NCBI GenBank assembly: GCA_041651175.1
Contig: JBAZJT010000001.1
Location: forward strand, 124,001 to 188,000
Length of the DNA: 64,000 nucleotides
Direction of reading: 5' to 3'
From: Elusimicrobiales bacterium
Lineage (GTDB): Bacteria; Elusimicrobiota; Elusimicrobia; Elusimicrobiales; Elusimicrobiaceae
Every line of letters starts with the position of its first letter. Within the stretch, counting starts at the first letter, position 1. Shown here piece by piece: positions 50,316-58,376 of this stretch. Below the pieces are notes generated by a model. That model saw only the letters and a program-made list of their open reading frames with translations. It was not told the DNA's origin and searched no databases. The translations under genes were made by a program, and so were the position numbers.

Positions 50316-51221
50316 ATGCGTTTCACTGCCCTGCTTCTGCTGCTGGCTTTGGCCGCGCCCGTCCGGGCCGACGGCGGCGGGAAGTTTTTTGAAACCGAGA
50401 TAGAGCCGGACCCCTATTACTCCAGCATAGGCTGGTACCGCGCGCTGACCAGCAAGCCCATAGAAAACGTCGGCGAAAAAAGCGAATGGGAGATTTATTC
50501 CGAGCTGGTGAAGAAATTCTCGCCCCGCACGCTGATACTGGAACTAAGCGTAAATCCGCTGCCCTGCGCGGGGACATATGCCAGAAAGCAGGCGCCGGAT
50601 TTTTACCGGAAGGCGGATATGGACAAGGACTTCAACCTGCTGGAATCCATAACCGCCGGTTTCGAGGAGCCGTGGGCCGCCTCGGTTTTTCTGGGCAATG
50701 TTGTGGAGTTCGGCTCGGTTAAAAACGAGTTGCTGGGCAAGCGGCACGGCTACGCCGGGTTTCTGGCCAGCGCCGGCAATTTCCACATCAAGCAGAACAT
50801 AATGATTCAGGACGACTGGATTGAGACGGAGCTAAAGCTCAAGGGCGAGCAGTTGCTGGAGGAGCGCGCCCTGCGCTGGAGCTTCCGCGCCGGCTACAAG
50901 CATCACGGCAACCTCTATATAGAGGACGCGCTTTACGCCGGAATACGGCGCAGCCGCACCGATTTCAAGGGGGACCGCAACCCGTTCATCAACAACACCG
51001 GCATAGAGTATGTGATAGACCTTTCCCGCCGCAATATGGAACCGCTGCGCCATTTCCTGCTGGTGGACAAAAAATTCCCGCTTAAAAACAAGAGATTCGC
51101 TTTTTCGCTGGGGCTGGGCCTGATGTGGACGTCGGGCAAGAAATACACCGGCCCGCTGGCCGATACGGGAAGCCAGGGCTCGCTGACCCAGTTTCTGATT
51201 CGCCCCAATATAGAATTCTGA
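50316..51221 (+). CDS. Predicted outer-membrane beta-barrel protein
   Basis: 301 residues with a signal peptide (MRFTALLLLLALAAPVRAD). Alternating aromatic/hydrophobic strands separated by short turns (SWSF, GYKHHGNLYIEDALYAGIRRS), and a C-terminal Phe after ...IRPNIEF, matching the beta-signal read by the BAM complex. No known enzyme motif. A TAGAAT box ends 6 bases before the ATG and no Shine-Dalgarno is seen, so leaderless transcription is possible. Confidence 0.65.
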   Translation: MRFTALLLLLALAAPVRADGGGKFFETEIEPDPYYSSIGWYRALTSKPIENVGEKSEWEIYSELVKKFSPRTLILELSVNPLPCAGTYARKQAPDFYRKADMDKDFNLLESITAGFEEPWAASVFLGNVVEFGSVKNELLGKRHGYAGFLASAGNFHIKQNIMIQDDWIETELKLKGEQLLEERALRWSFRAGYKHHGNLYIEDALYAGIRRSRTDFKGDRNPFINNTGIEYVIDLSRRNMEPLRHFLLVDKKFPLKNKRFAFSLGLGLMWTSGKKYTGPLADTGSQGSLTQFLIRPNIEF

Positions 51222-51228
51222 CCCATTC

Positions 51229-51262
51229 CCCGCGGCTGGCAGCGGAAACCGCGGCGGTTATT
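51229..51262 (+). repeat. Fragment of dispersed repeat
   Basis: CGGCTGGCAGCGGAAACCGC and following GCGGTTATTTCTCCGGG match the inner edge of copy D and the CCGGAAAT end of the other copies over ~30 bp. It lies between two convergent genes. Confidence 0.4.
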
Positions 51263-51671
51263 TCTCCGGGATGCGGCTGCGGCACATCGCCTCGAATTTG
51301 GCGCAGTTCATCACCAGCAGGTTTTCGCGGCGGGCGCGCTCCTGCAATGCGCGGTCGGAAGTTACTATAAAAGCGCGCTGCCCCTCGTGTTTCAGATACA
51401 GCGCGCATTCCACCAGAATATCGTCCGCGCTTTCATGTCCGGAAAAATCCACTTTCAGGCTTCCGCGGGCGACCGGCCCGGCGTCCCGCCAGCCGCCGTC
51501 CAGCACCACGCGGAAGCGGCTGCCCGCAAACCCGCCGCCGGACAGCGCGCAATCCAGCCAGTCCAGAAAATCCCGGACTGCGTCGTCCTCGCCGGGCCCG
51601 CCAGCGTCCAGATGGCTGCGCACGTAATTAAGCCCGTCTATCAGGTATTCCGCCGGCTTGGCGCTTATCAT
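51258..51671 (-). CDS. NYN domain protein (YacP/DUF901-like)
   Basis: 137 residues. EYLIDGLNYVRSHL at the N-terminus has the first metal-binding Asp; then RVVLDGG, FSGHESADDILVECAL (Asp-Asp cluster) and IVTSDRALQERA (Asp), the PIN/NYN nuclease-like acidic set. YacP (Rae1) cuts mRNA on ribosomes in Bacillus; a ribosome-linked RNA role is family inference. Gap to the O-antigen-ligase gene is negative (51668 overlap). Confidence 0.75.
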   Translation of the reverse strand: MISAKPAEYLIDGLNYVRSHLDAGGPGEDDAVRDFLDWLDCALSGGGFAGSRFRVVLDGGWRDAGPVARGSLKVDFSGHESADDILVECALYLKHEGQRAFIVTSDRALQERARRENLLVMNCAKFEAMCRSRIPEK

Positions 51672-54265
51672 TTCCCCGCCCGTTCGGCAAGCGACAGCAA
51701 CTGCCGCGCGCGCGAATCCGAGGGGTTGAATTCCAGCGCCTGCCGCAAAAGCGTTTTGGCGGATTCCACCCTGCCCGACTGAAGCTCAAGCCCGGCAAGC
51801 GCGGTTTTGCCGGCGGGGCTGGAGGGGAACGCGGCCAGAACCGCCTCCACGCGGCGGCGGGCCTCGGCGGCGTCGCCGCGCGCGGCGTATATCCGGGCCG
51901 TCAGCAGCGCGGGATAGCGCCAGTCGGGATATTTCAGCGCCAGCGCGCGCGCCTGCGCCAGCACGGCGTCGGACTTGTCGCCGGAGGAGAATTTAAGCTC
52001 AATCTCTTTGGCGCGGTTTACTTTTTCCAGCACAGTATCGGAGGCCGCCCTGCCGCCCGCGTCCAGCCTGCGCAGATTGGTTTCCAGCATTCCGTTGAGC
52101 GGATCCTCCTCAAGCCCCATGGAGAAATACTTCCGCGCATCATCGGGGCGGCCAATCCTGGTGCAGAAAAACGCCAGCGTGTTGAGGTAGTTGCCGTTGT
52201 GCCGGTAAACCGGCACGGCGGCCTCCATGACGGCGGCGGCGCGCGCGGCCAGCGCGCCGCCGGTGCGCGCGTCAAGCGCCATTTCCGAAACCAGATTGTA
52301 AGCCTGAGAATTCAGCGGATTTATCCATGCCGAGGCCGCCGCATAGGGAAAAGCCGCCACGGGGTCCCCCAGCCGCTTGAACATCACCGCGGAAAGGTTG
52401 AAGAAAATCTCGTCATAACCGCTGTTGGCGGCCAGCGCGCTTTTATAGGCGGCCACCGCCTGTTCGGATTTGCCCGCCAGCGCCAGCGCGTTGCCCAGCT
52501 CGTATTCCGCGTTCACCTCATGCAGCGGGATTTTATGCGCCTTTTCCAGATATTCCATCGCGCCTTCGCCGCCGGTGCGCGAGAGCTTGAAGCCCCAGAA
52601 ATAATTTTTCTCCCTAAGCCATTGCGCGCCCCAGATTAATATGACGGCGGCGGCAGCCGCGGCCAGCGCCGCTTTCGCGGCAAAGCCGCGGCGCGGCGCG
52701 GGCCGCTCCGCCCGGCCCGAACACTCTCCCGCCAGAACGCCAGCCAGCCACCAGAACATGAAAGCCGGCACCGCGAAATGCAGGGAAACGTTAAGCATGT
52801 TGTCGGCCAGCATGCCGGCAAGGGCGGCGGCGCAGCCCGCCGTCACGGCGGCCCTGTCGGGCGGCGCGGTTCCGTAATAGCGCGCGAATGAAAAAAACAG
52901 CGCGGCAAATATCAGCAGATACAGCCCCGCGCCGATAATGCCCGTCTGCGAAAACACCTCAACAACCTCGTTATGCGCGTTATTGGCATGGGTGCGCAGG
53001 ACGCGCGCCGCCTCGTTGAATATCAGTATCGGCCCCTGGTAGAACGGATAGAACATCTCCAGCAGCCCCCAGCCCTTGCCCAGCAGCGGGTTTTCAAGCC
53101 CCATCCCAAGGCAGCCGGTCCAGATAAGCATCCGCTGATGCCAGGGCGCGTAAACCGTGTCGTTCCGGCCCGGCAAATGCGTCAGGGCGGATTTCATGCC
53201 GCCCAGCTCCTCCACGCGCTGCTTGAGAGTCGGGTGATAATCGCTTATCCCGCCGGAGGGCCAGAACGCCGCCAGCGCCAATACCGGAACCGCCGCGGCA
53301 ATCAGCAGTTTTTTCCGGGACAGGGCCAGTTGCCGCTCCGCCTTAAGCGAAAAAACAAAGCCCATCGCCGCAATCGCGCCTATCCAGGAGGAGCGCGTCA
53401 TGCTCGCCAGCAGCGAAGCGCAGTATGCCAGCAGAACAATCCAGTAGAAGGCCCTGCGCCAGAAATTCTCCTGGCGGATATAGTACATCCACGCGAAAGG
53501 CAGCAGCATCACCAGATAAGACGACAGAAAATTGGGATTGCCGAAAGTGGACACCGCCCTGGAGCCGTAGGGGCTTAACATCCGGGGCCATACCCAGTCA
53601 ATGCCGAATGTCTGCATTATCCCGTAGCCGGAGGCCACCGCGCCGCCGGCCAGCGCCACCTGAAGCAGCGCGTCAAAACTGGCCTCCCTGGCGGCAAACC
53701 AGACAACCGCCAAAGCAAGCAGCCACAACGCCGTGCCATAAGGGTCAAACATGCGCTGCAATGTGGAATACGGCTCCGGCGCGATGCGGACATCTGGATA
53801 CAAAGCCCATAACGCCCCCCAGCCGACAAGCGCGGCGGCAAGGCCTATGGGCCGGGAAAACGGCTTGTCCGAAATTTTAAGCGATTTTGCCAGCTGATAC
53901 ACCAGAAAACAATTTACCGCGGTAAACAGCCCGACGCGCAGCCCCTCGTTGAGCATGGAAGGCCTGAAAAACGCGGCATGGCCGAAGTATGCGCGCAGCC
54001 AGCTTGCCAGACAGGCCGCCAGCCACAGCAGCCAGGGCAGATCCGGCGCGGCCCGGACCGGGCTTTTCCGCATGAAATGCGCCGCGGCAAGGACGCAGAC
54101 GAATATGTTGAGCAACGTTATCTGGGTGTAATAAGGGTTGCGCGTCAGGTCGGTGAAAAACAGCAGCGGGCACAGGAACAACAGGACCCCGTAAATGAAC
54201 CCCTCCGGCTCAAAAGCGGCTTTCGCCGGGCCCGGCGCCGTTTTTGTTCTGGCGGGCGGCGGCAT
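51668..54265 (-). CDS. O-antigen ligase-like membrane protein with C-terminal TPRs
   Basis: 865 residues from the ATG at 54265, with GGGAGC 7 bases upstream. About 12 membrane helices; the Wzy_C/WaaL signature region GNPNFLSSYLVMLLP (near residue 232-246), a large periplasmic loop with HLPGRNDTVYAPWHQRMLIW (near 355), and THANNAHNEVVEV (near 425) with the conserved His/Asn. Residues ~565-865 are TPRs. It would join surface polysaccharide to an acceptor; in some bacteria Wzy_C proteins with TPRs also glycosylate pilins. The frame runs 59 codons further, but that part is repeat E. Confidence 0.82.
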   Translation of the reverse strand: MPPPARTKTAPGPAKAAFEPEGFIYGVLLFLCPLLFFTDLTRNPYYTQITLLNIFVCVLAAAHFMRKSPVRAAPDLPWLLWLAACLASWLRAYFGHAAFFRPSMLNEGLRVGLFTAVNCFLVYQLAKSLKISDKPFSRPIGLAAALVGWGALWALYPDVRIAPEPYSTLQRMFDPYGTALWLLALAVVWFAAREASFDALLQVALAGGAVASGYGIMQTFGIDWVWPRMLSPYGSRAVSTFGNPNFLSSYLVMLLPFAWMYYIRQENFWRRAFYWIVLLAYCASLLASMTRSSWIGAIAAMGFVFSLKAERQLALSRKKLLIAAAVPVLALAAFWPSGGISDYHPTLKQRVEELGGMKSALTHLPGRNDTVYAPWHQRMLIWTGCLGMGLENPLLGKGWGLLEMFYPFYQGPILIFNEAARVLRTHANNAHNEVVEVFSQTGIIGAGLYLLIFAALFFSFARYYGTAPPDRAAVTAGCAAALAGMLADNMLNVSLHFAVPAFMFWWLAGVLAGECSGRAERPAPRRGFAAKAALAAAAAAVILIWGAQWLREKNYFWGFKLSRTGGEGAMEYLEKAHKIPLHEVNAEYELGNALALAGKSEQAVAAYKSALAANSGYDEIFFNLSAVMFKRLGDPVAAFPYAAASAWINPLNSQAYNLVSEMALDARTGGALAARAAAVMEAAVPVYRHNGNYLNTLAFFCTRIGRPDDARKYFSMGLEEDPLNGMLETNLRRLDAGGRAASDTVLEKVNRAKEIELKFSSGDKSDAVLAQARALALKYPDWRYPALLTARIYAARGDAAEARRRVEAVLAAFPSSPAGKTALAGLELQSGRVESAKTLLRQALEFNPSDSRARQLLSLAERAGK

Positions 54266-54446
54266 CAGGCCTGCTCCCAAACAAGCCCGGAAATCGCAGC
54301 CGGCGGCGGGAACAGGGGCGTCCGCCGGCGCGGACAGTCCGGCGCGGAATTTGGCGGGCATACCCGCAGGGCATGCAGGGAAAATGCTGCGCGGGAATGT
54401 CCCGCTCTCCGCGATTTCCGGGTGAATTTTATCCGGGAGCAAGTCA
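54266..54446 (+). repeat. Dispersed repeat, full copy E
   Basis: Ends: left CCTGCTCCCAAACAAGCCCG; right, reverse complemented, CTTGCTCCCGGATAAAATTC. Both continue into CCCGGAAATCGC, which makes an imperfect terminal inverted repeat of ~30 bp. Core GCGCGGAATTTGGCGGGCAT ... GGGAATGTCCCGCTC. The left edge supplies the GGGAGC Shine-Dalgarno for the O-antigen-ligase-like gene; the right edge ends 2 bases into the TolA-like stop region. Confidence 0.8.
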
Positions 54447-55109
54447 TTGCATTGTCCTGAACTCCACGTGAGCCGTCAACGTGTCCTGCCTGTAATCCGC
54501 CGGCAGGGGCGGGAATGGCGCGGCCTGCTCCACGCTGGCCAGCGCGGCGAAATCAAACAGCTTGTTGCCGGAGGATTTTTCTATGGACAGTCCCTCCACC
54601 CGGCCCGCGCGGCTGATTCTGAACTGCGCCACCGCGCCGATTGCCCCGGCATTGGGCATTCGCAGGGACCATTCGTTCCACAGGGCGGCGCGCACCTGCG
54701 TTATGTACCAGGGATAGGGGAAATTGGGGAAATCCGCGCTGACTCCGCCGGAAGAATCCTGCTGCGCGTCCGCATCCTGCCGCGCGGGCGCCGGGGCCGG
54801 CGCGGCGGCAGGCTCCGCTTTGGGCTGCGGCAGCCGGTATTTGGCCAGCACGCTGGGCGGAGAGAGTTTGTAGGGCCTGTCCGTTATCTCACGCGAAGCC
54901 GGGGCGGATTTTTGCGCCGTCTGCTGCGCGGCGGGCGGGGCCGGCTGCGCGGGCCGGACGGGCGCGGCCTCCTGCGCGGGCGCGCCCACAAAATCCACGG
55001 CGTATATCGTCTGCTGCGCCGCGCGGTTGAGCGCCGGCCTGAAAACAAGCAGCAGCGCCGCAGCCGCCGCAACATGAAACGTCCCGGAAAAAATCAGATA
55101 CTGTTTCAC
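54444..55109 (-). CDS. TolA/TonB-like energy-transducing protein
   Basis: 221 residues. Single N-terminal membrane helix (SGTFHVAAAAALLLVF), a Pro/Ala/Gln-rich periplasm-spanning linker (residues ~45-125) and a C-terminal TonB/TolA-type domain: RISRAGRVEGLSIEKSSGNKLFD and AAFASVEQAAPFPPLP. It couples the ExbB/ExbD-like proton channel to the outer membrane. The order TolQ-TolR-TolA fits. Its stop overlaps the end of repeat E. Confidence 0.85.
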   Translation of the reverse strand: MKQYLIFSGTFHVAAAAALLLVFRPALNRAAQQTIYAVDFVGAPAQEAAPVRPAQPAPPAAQQTAQKSAPASREITDRPYKLSPPSVLAKYRLPQPKAEPAAAPAPAPARQDADAQQDSSGGVSADFPNFPYPWYITQVRAALWNEWSLRMPNAGAIGAVAQFRISRAGRVEGLSIEKSSGNKLFDFAALASVEQAAPFPPLPADYRQDTLTAHVEFRTMQ

Positions 55110-55513
55110 TGCCTGTTTGCCACCGCTATGCCCAGTTTTCCCGCGCCCAGCTTTCTGGCAATATCCAGCACCAGCACAAGCTGTTCCACCGGCACGGATT
55201 TGTCCGCCTGCACCAGAACGGTGCGCTTGGCGGATTTGGAAAGGCGCAGGATAAGCTCGCGCTCCAGCGAACGCAGCGGGACGCGCTTTCCCTCCACCGT
55301 AACCGCGCCGCCCGGAGCTATCTGGATGTGGATGATGGAATCCCCCTGCGCCGCCGCGCCCTGCGACGATTTGGGCAGCTGCACCGTTATCTGCGACTGG
55401 ACCAGGAAAGGCGTCATCACCATGAATATAATCAGCAGTATCAGCGCGACGTCTATGAGCGGTATCATGTTGATATCGGCCATCACGCCTTTGCCGGGGT
55501 TGTGGATTTTCAT
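55106..55513 (-). CDS. ExbD/TolR-like biopolymer transport protein
   Basis: 135 residues. ATG at 55513 overlaps the preceding stop (ATGA). NMIPLIDVALILLIIFMVM has the conserved Asp in the single membrane helix, then a periplasmic domain with IQIAPGGAVTVEGKRVP and VLVQADKSV. Partner of the MotA/TolQ-like protein in proton-driven force transfer. Confidence 0.92.
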   Translation of the reverse strand: MKIHNPGKGVMADINMIPLIDVALILLIIFMVMTPFLVQSQITVQLPKSSQGAAAQGDSIIHIQIAPGGAVTVEGKRVPLRSLERELILRLSKSAKRTVLVQADKSVPVEQLVLVLDIARKLGAGKLGIAVANRQ

Positions 55514-56142
55514 TTTAGTTCCGCCGCTTCGGCCTGGCGGGACTGGGCGGCGATTATCTCTTCGGACGCCCATTCCATCTCGCGTGTGAAATTGTTGGCG
55601 CGGGAGATGAAATAGTTATAGGCCAGTATGGCCGGTATGGCCACGAAAAGCCCGGCGGCGGTGTTGACCAGCGCCTCCGCTATGCCAGCAGCCACCACGG
55701 ACGGCCCCGCGCCCGAATATCCGGCAAGGTCCTTGAACGCGCGGATAACGCCTATCACCGTGCCCAGCAGCCCCACGAAAGGCATGGTGCTGCCTATCGT
55801 GGCCAGAAAGGAAAGCCGCTTGTGCAACGCCTCCTCCTGGTACGAAATCGCGGCGGCGGCGTAGGCGCGCCGCTCCTCGGCGGAGCCGGAGGATTCCAGC
55901 ACCTTTGCCAGCACATCGCCGGCTATGGTTTTGCCGTGGCGGCAGCCGTCCAGCGCGCGGCGCGAATCGCCGTTTTTTACGTGGCGCACGGCTTCCTTCG
56001 CCAGCCGGCTTGCCGCGCCGGCCTGTTTTCTGAAGAAATTCCACCGCTCAAATATGACCGCCAGCGAATAAACCGACGCCGCCGCCAACACTATCAGTAT
56101 GATGCCGCCTGCGCGCAGAAGCTCCAGCAGTGAAAACTGCAT
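55510..56142 (-). CDS. ExbB/TolQ-like proton channel protein
   Basis: 210 residues. Three membrane helices; LATIGSTMPFVGLLGTVIGVIRAF (near residue 110-133) and GIAEALVNTAAGLFVAIPAILAYN (near 152-175) are the MotA/TolQ/ExbB signature. Head of the tolQRA-like operon. Promoter at 56181-56209 and GGAGGGG just upstream. Confidence 0.93.
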   Translation of the reverse strand: MQFSLLELLRAGGIILIVLAAASVYSLAVIFERWNFFRKQAGAASRLAKEAVRHVKNGDSRRALDGCRHGKTIAGDVLAKVLESSGSAEERRAYAAAAISYQEEALHKRLSFLATIGSTMPFVGLLGTVIGVIRAFKDLAGYSGAGPSVVAAGIAEALVNTAAGLFVAIPAILAYNYFISRANNFTREMEWASEEIIAAQSRQAEAAELK

Positions 56143-56180
56143 TTTCCCCTCCGAAACGGGCTTTGCTCAGTATGAAGTAA

Positions 56181-56209
56181 ATTATATCATTAGTGGGATG
56201 AAATGCCAT
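56181..56209 (-). promoter_or_regulatory. Promoter of the TolQ/R/A-like operon
   Basis: Minus strand: ATGGCA (56209-56204), 17-bp spacer, TATAAT (56186-56181). Start near 56174, leader ~31 nt. The region also lies inside the first codons of the divergent methyltransferase gene. Confidence 0.6.
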
Positions 56210-57022
56210 AACCGCGCGCAATATGACGCGCATGCGGAGTTTTACCACCGCAAACGCAGAAGCAAAACCTCCGGCTACTGGAACGAATTCGTAGACTGGC
56301 CCGCGGTGCGCGCCCTCCTGCGCGGCGAGACGCGGGGCCGCCGCGTGCTGGACCTGGGCTGCGGAACCGGCATTCTGTGCGGGCGTTTCCGGGGGGCGGC
56401 CTCCGTAACCGGCGTGGACAATTCCGCCGCCATGCTGGCCATCGCCCGGCGCGGGAACCCTTCCGCCCGCTTTGTCCTTGCCGACGCCGCCCGCACGGGC
56501 CTTGCCTCCGGGGATTTTGACACCGTGTGCGCCGCGCTGCTGCCGCATTATTTCAGGGATTTGCGCCCGCTGTTTACCGAGGCGGCAAGGCTGCTCAGGC
56601 CGGGCGGGGTTTTCGTTTTTTCCATGCACCACCCTTTCGGCGAAATCACGGACTGCAAACGTGGGCGCATAACCGGGCCGTATTTCAGCCGCATCCGCTA
56701 TATGTGGAACATGGGCGAAATGAAAATGGCCAGCTATCATCACACCATGGAAGACATCGCGCAAACCCTGCACCGCTGCGGTTTCGCCGTGGAGCAATTG
56801 CTTGAGCCGCGCCCGCTCCCCTCATCACGCAGACATGACCCGAAATCCTATGCGGCTGCCAGCCGCTATCCCTCTTTTTGCGCGGTAAAGGCCAGAAAAA
56901 TTCCTGTTTGGAATGCGGATTGGGGCAAACCCGGAACACGGGCCGGAAACTGCCGCAACCCGTCCGCCAGCGCGGGCCGCGCAGCCAAAACCGGGGCTTT
57001 TTCCCGTCGGGGGCATATATAA
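56198..57022 (+). CDS. Class I SAM-dependent methyltransferase
   Basis: 274 residues. Motif I VLDLGCGTGILCG (near residue 48-60), motif II-like VTGVDNSAAML, motif III-like VLADAART and FDTVCAALLPHY. Acceptor unknown; the overall plan resembles the ubiquinone/menaquinone-type or small-molecule MTases. The ATG at 56198 has no Shine-Dalgarno; TATCAT ends 7 bases upstream, so a leaderless mRNA is possible. The longer frame from 56099 is antisense to tolQ. Confidence 0.8.
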   Translation: MKCHNRAQYDAHAEFYHRKRRSKTSGYWNEFVDWPAVRALLRGETRGRRVLDLGCGTGILCGRFRGAASVTGVDNSAAMLAIARRGNPSARFVLADAARTGLASGDFDTVCAALLPHYFRDLRPLFTEAARLLRPGGVFVFSMHHPFGEITDCKRGRITGPYFSRIRYMWNMGEMKMASYHHTMEDIAQTLHRCGFAVEQLLEPRPLPSSRRHDPKSYAAASRYPSFCAVKARKIPVWNADWGKPGTRAGNCRNPSASAGRAAKTGAFSRRGHI

Positions 57023-57026
57023 AGTA

Positions 57027-57055
57027 TTGACAAGGAAAGGCTTTTCATGTATATT
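57027..57055 (+). promoter_or_regulatory. Strong promoter for the candidate small RNA / TPR leader
   Basis: TTGACA (57027-57032), 17-bp spacer, TATATT (57050-57055): near-perfect sigma-70 type. Start predicted near 57062, 5 bases after the methyltransferase stop. Confidence 0.85.
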
Positions 57056-57061
57056 AACTCT

Positions 57062-57115
57062 ACCAGGGCTGCCTCCCTCACCTACCCCCCAAACCAAGGC
57101 AGCCCTGCCTTTTTT
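57062..57115 (+). ncRNA. Candidate ~55-nt small RNA or leader terminator with C-rich loop
   Basis: From the promoter at 57027-57055 the transcript would be a single hairpin: AGGGCTGCC (57065-57073) with GGCAGCCCT (57098-57106), a 24-nt unpaired loop (57074-57097) rich in C, and six T (57110-57115). The loop includes CTCCCTCACC and CCCCCC, complementary to GGGAG-type Shine-Dalgarno sequences. It is either a free-standing sRNA or an attenuator for the TPR gene at 57152. Confidence 0.6.
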
Positions 57116-57122
57116 ACCGGCG

Positions 57123-57150
57123 CGCGACATTCCTGAACAGAATTTGTTTT
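57123..57150 (-). repeat. Fragment of dispersed repeat core
   Basis: GACATTCCTGAACAGAATTT matches the core of copies C and D (GACATTCCTGTGCGGAATTG; GGCATTCCTGTGCAGAATTG). Only ~25 bp are conserved, ending at the TPR gene start. Confidence 0.4.
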
Positions 57151-57151
57151 A

Positions 57152-58228
57152 ATGAGCTTTATGCGGGGATTTTTCATTGCGTTTCTTGCGGCGGCGATTG
57201 CGGCGGCGGCATGGTTTTTCCACCGCCGGCCTTCCCCCGCGCCTGGCGCGGAGATGCAGCTTAAAGCAGCGCAGCGGCTTTACGAGGCCGGCGACATCGC
57301 GGGCGCGCTGGGCGCCTATTCCGCATTTATAGCCGGGCATCCGAAAAACGGGCTGGCCTTTATGTTCAGGGGACAGGCGCTGCTGAAAACGGGCGAGTAC
57401 GACGCCGCCATCTCCGACATGAGCCGCGCCATTGCGCTTGGCTACCCGGACACGGAGGCCCATATCTGGCGCGGCGCCATATACGGGCGTTTTCTGGGCG
57501 ACTGGGCGCGCCAGGCGGAGGACGCCTCCGCGGCGCTGGCAAAAGACCCCCTTTCGGTTGACGCGCGCTACATCCGGGCGCAGGCGCTGGCGCATATGCA
57601 GTCCTATGCGGAAGCGGAAAAGGAGATGAAAATAGTAGTAGGCATGAAGCCGGACGACCCGTTCATGCGCACGGAACTGGGGCGGCTGCGCCTGGCCGGA
57701 GGCGATGCCTCCGCCGCCCGCGCGGACGCGCGCCTGGCGCTGAAGCTGCACCCGAAATACTCCGACGCGCTGGTCCTGCTGGGAGATGCGGACATGTCCG
57801 CCGGTCTGCCCCTCGCCGCCGAGAAAAACTATTCCGCCGCGCTGAAAATTTTGCCCGCCCCGGCTGAAACGCGCGGCCTGCGCGCCCGCGCGCGGCTTAT
57901 GCGCGGCGACACCGCCGGCGCGGCGCGCGACTTCCTGAAATCGCTGGAACTCTCCGGCCCGGCAGGCGCGCAGGACGCCCTTAACACGGCCCGGACGCTT
58001 TACAGGGCCGGACAGTTTGCCGCCGCGCTGAAATTCGCAGACGCCGCCGCGGCGGACAGCCATGCCGACGCCGCCGCATTCGAACTGCGCGCCCGCATAC
58101 GGCACGAACTGGGCGACAATGCCGGCGCGCTTGACGACCTGCGCGTTTTCGCAAACGCGGACCCCTCCGGCGGCGAAAAATCCGCAAAAGCCGCCCTGCT
58201 CATCCGAAAAACCCAAAAATCAAAATAG
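57152..58228 (+). CDS. TPR repeat protein with membrane anchor
   Basis: 358 residues (start ATG 57152 or 57161). N-terminal hydrophobic segment FFIAFLAAAIAAAAWFF, then about eight TPRs from residue ~38 to ~350 (for example LYEAGDIAGALGAYSAFIAGHPKNGLAF). Periplasmic or membrane-bound scaffold; no catalytic motif. The gene may be controlled by the terminator at 57065-57115 and ends at strong hairpins (58232-58309). Confidence 0.75.
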   Translation: MSFMRGFFIAFLAAAIAAAAWFFHRRPSPAPGAEMQLKAAQRLYEAGDIAGALGAYSAFIAGHPKNGLAFMFRGQALLKTGEYDAAISDMSRAIALGYPDTEAHIWRGAIYGRFLGDWARQAEDASAALAKDPLSVDARYIRAQALAHMQSYAEAEKEMKIVVGMKPDDPFMRTELGRLRLAGGDASAARADARLALKLHPKYSDALVLLGDADMSAGLPLAAEKNYSAALKILPAPAETRGLRARARLMRGDTAGAARDFLKSLELSGPAGAQDALNTARTLYRAGQFAAALKFADAAAADSHADAAAFELRARIRHELGDNAGALDDLRVFANADPSGGEKSAKAALLIRKTQKSK

Positions 58229-58231
58229 CCT

Positions 58232-58309
58232 TGCCCGGAAACCGCCGTCCGGCGGCGGTTTCCGGGCAAAAAAGTCCCCGCCGCGACTGCCGCGGCGGGG
58301 ACTTTTTTG
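58232..58309. terminator. Two adjacent hairpins, the second a bidirectional terminator
   Basis: First: 14-16 bp stem at 58232-58268 with loop TCCGG. Second: 19-bp perfect stem (58267-58285 / 58291-58309) beginning CAAAAAAG and ending CTTTTTTG with loop ACTGC, giving T-tracts on both strands. Serves the converging TPR genes at 57152 and 58377. Confidence 0.9.
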
Positions 58310-58317
58310 CCCATTTT

Positions 58318-58355
58318 CAGCAATTGGCTGCAAAACCCGCAATCCGGCTGAAACA
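58318..58355 (+). repeat. Fragment of dispersed repeat right end
   Basis: ACCCGCAATCCGGCTGAAAC and ATTCAGGCT match the right end of copy A (CCCGCAATCCAACTGAAACA-TTCAGGCT) at 58334-58355, immediately before the TPR gene stop. Confidence 0.5.
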
Positions 58356-58376
58356 TTCAGGCTGAACCGCTGCCGG

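Noticed and set aside
51668..54442. N-terminal 59 residues of the O-antigen-ligase frame
   Set aside because: They are translated from dispersed repeat E, and a better ATG with Shine-Dalgarno lies at 54265.
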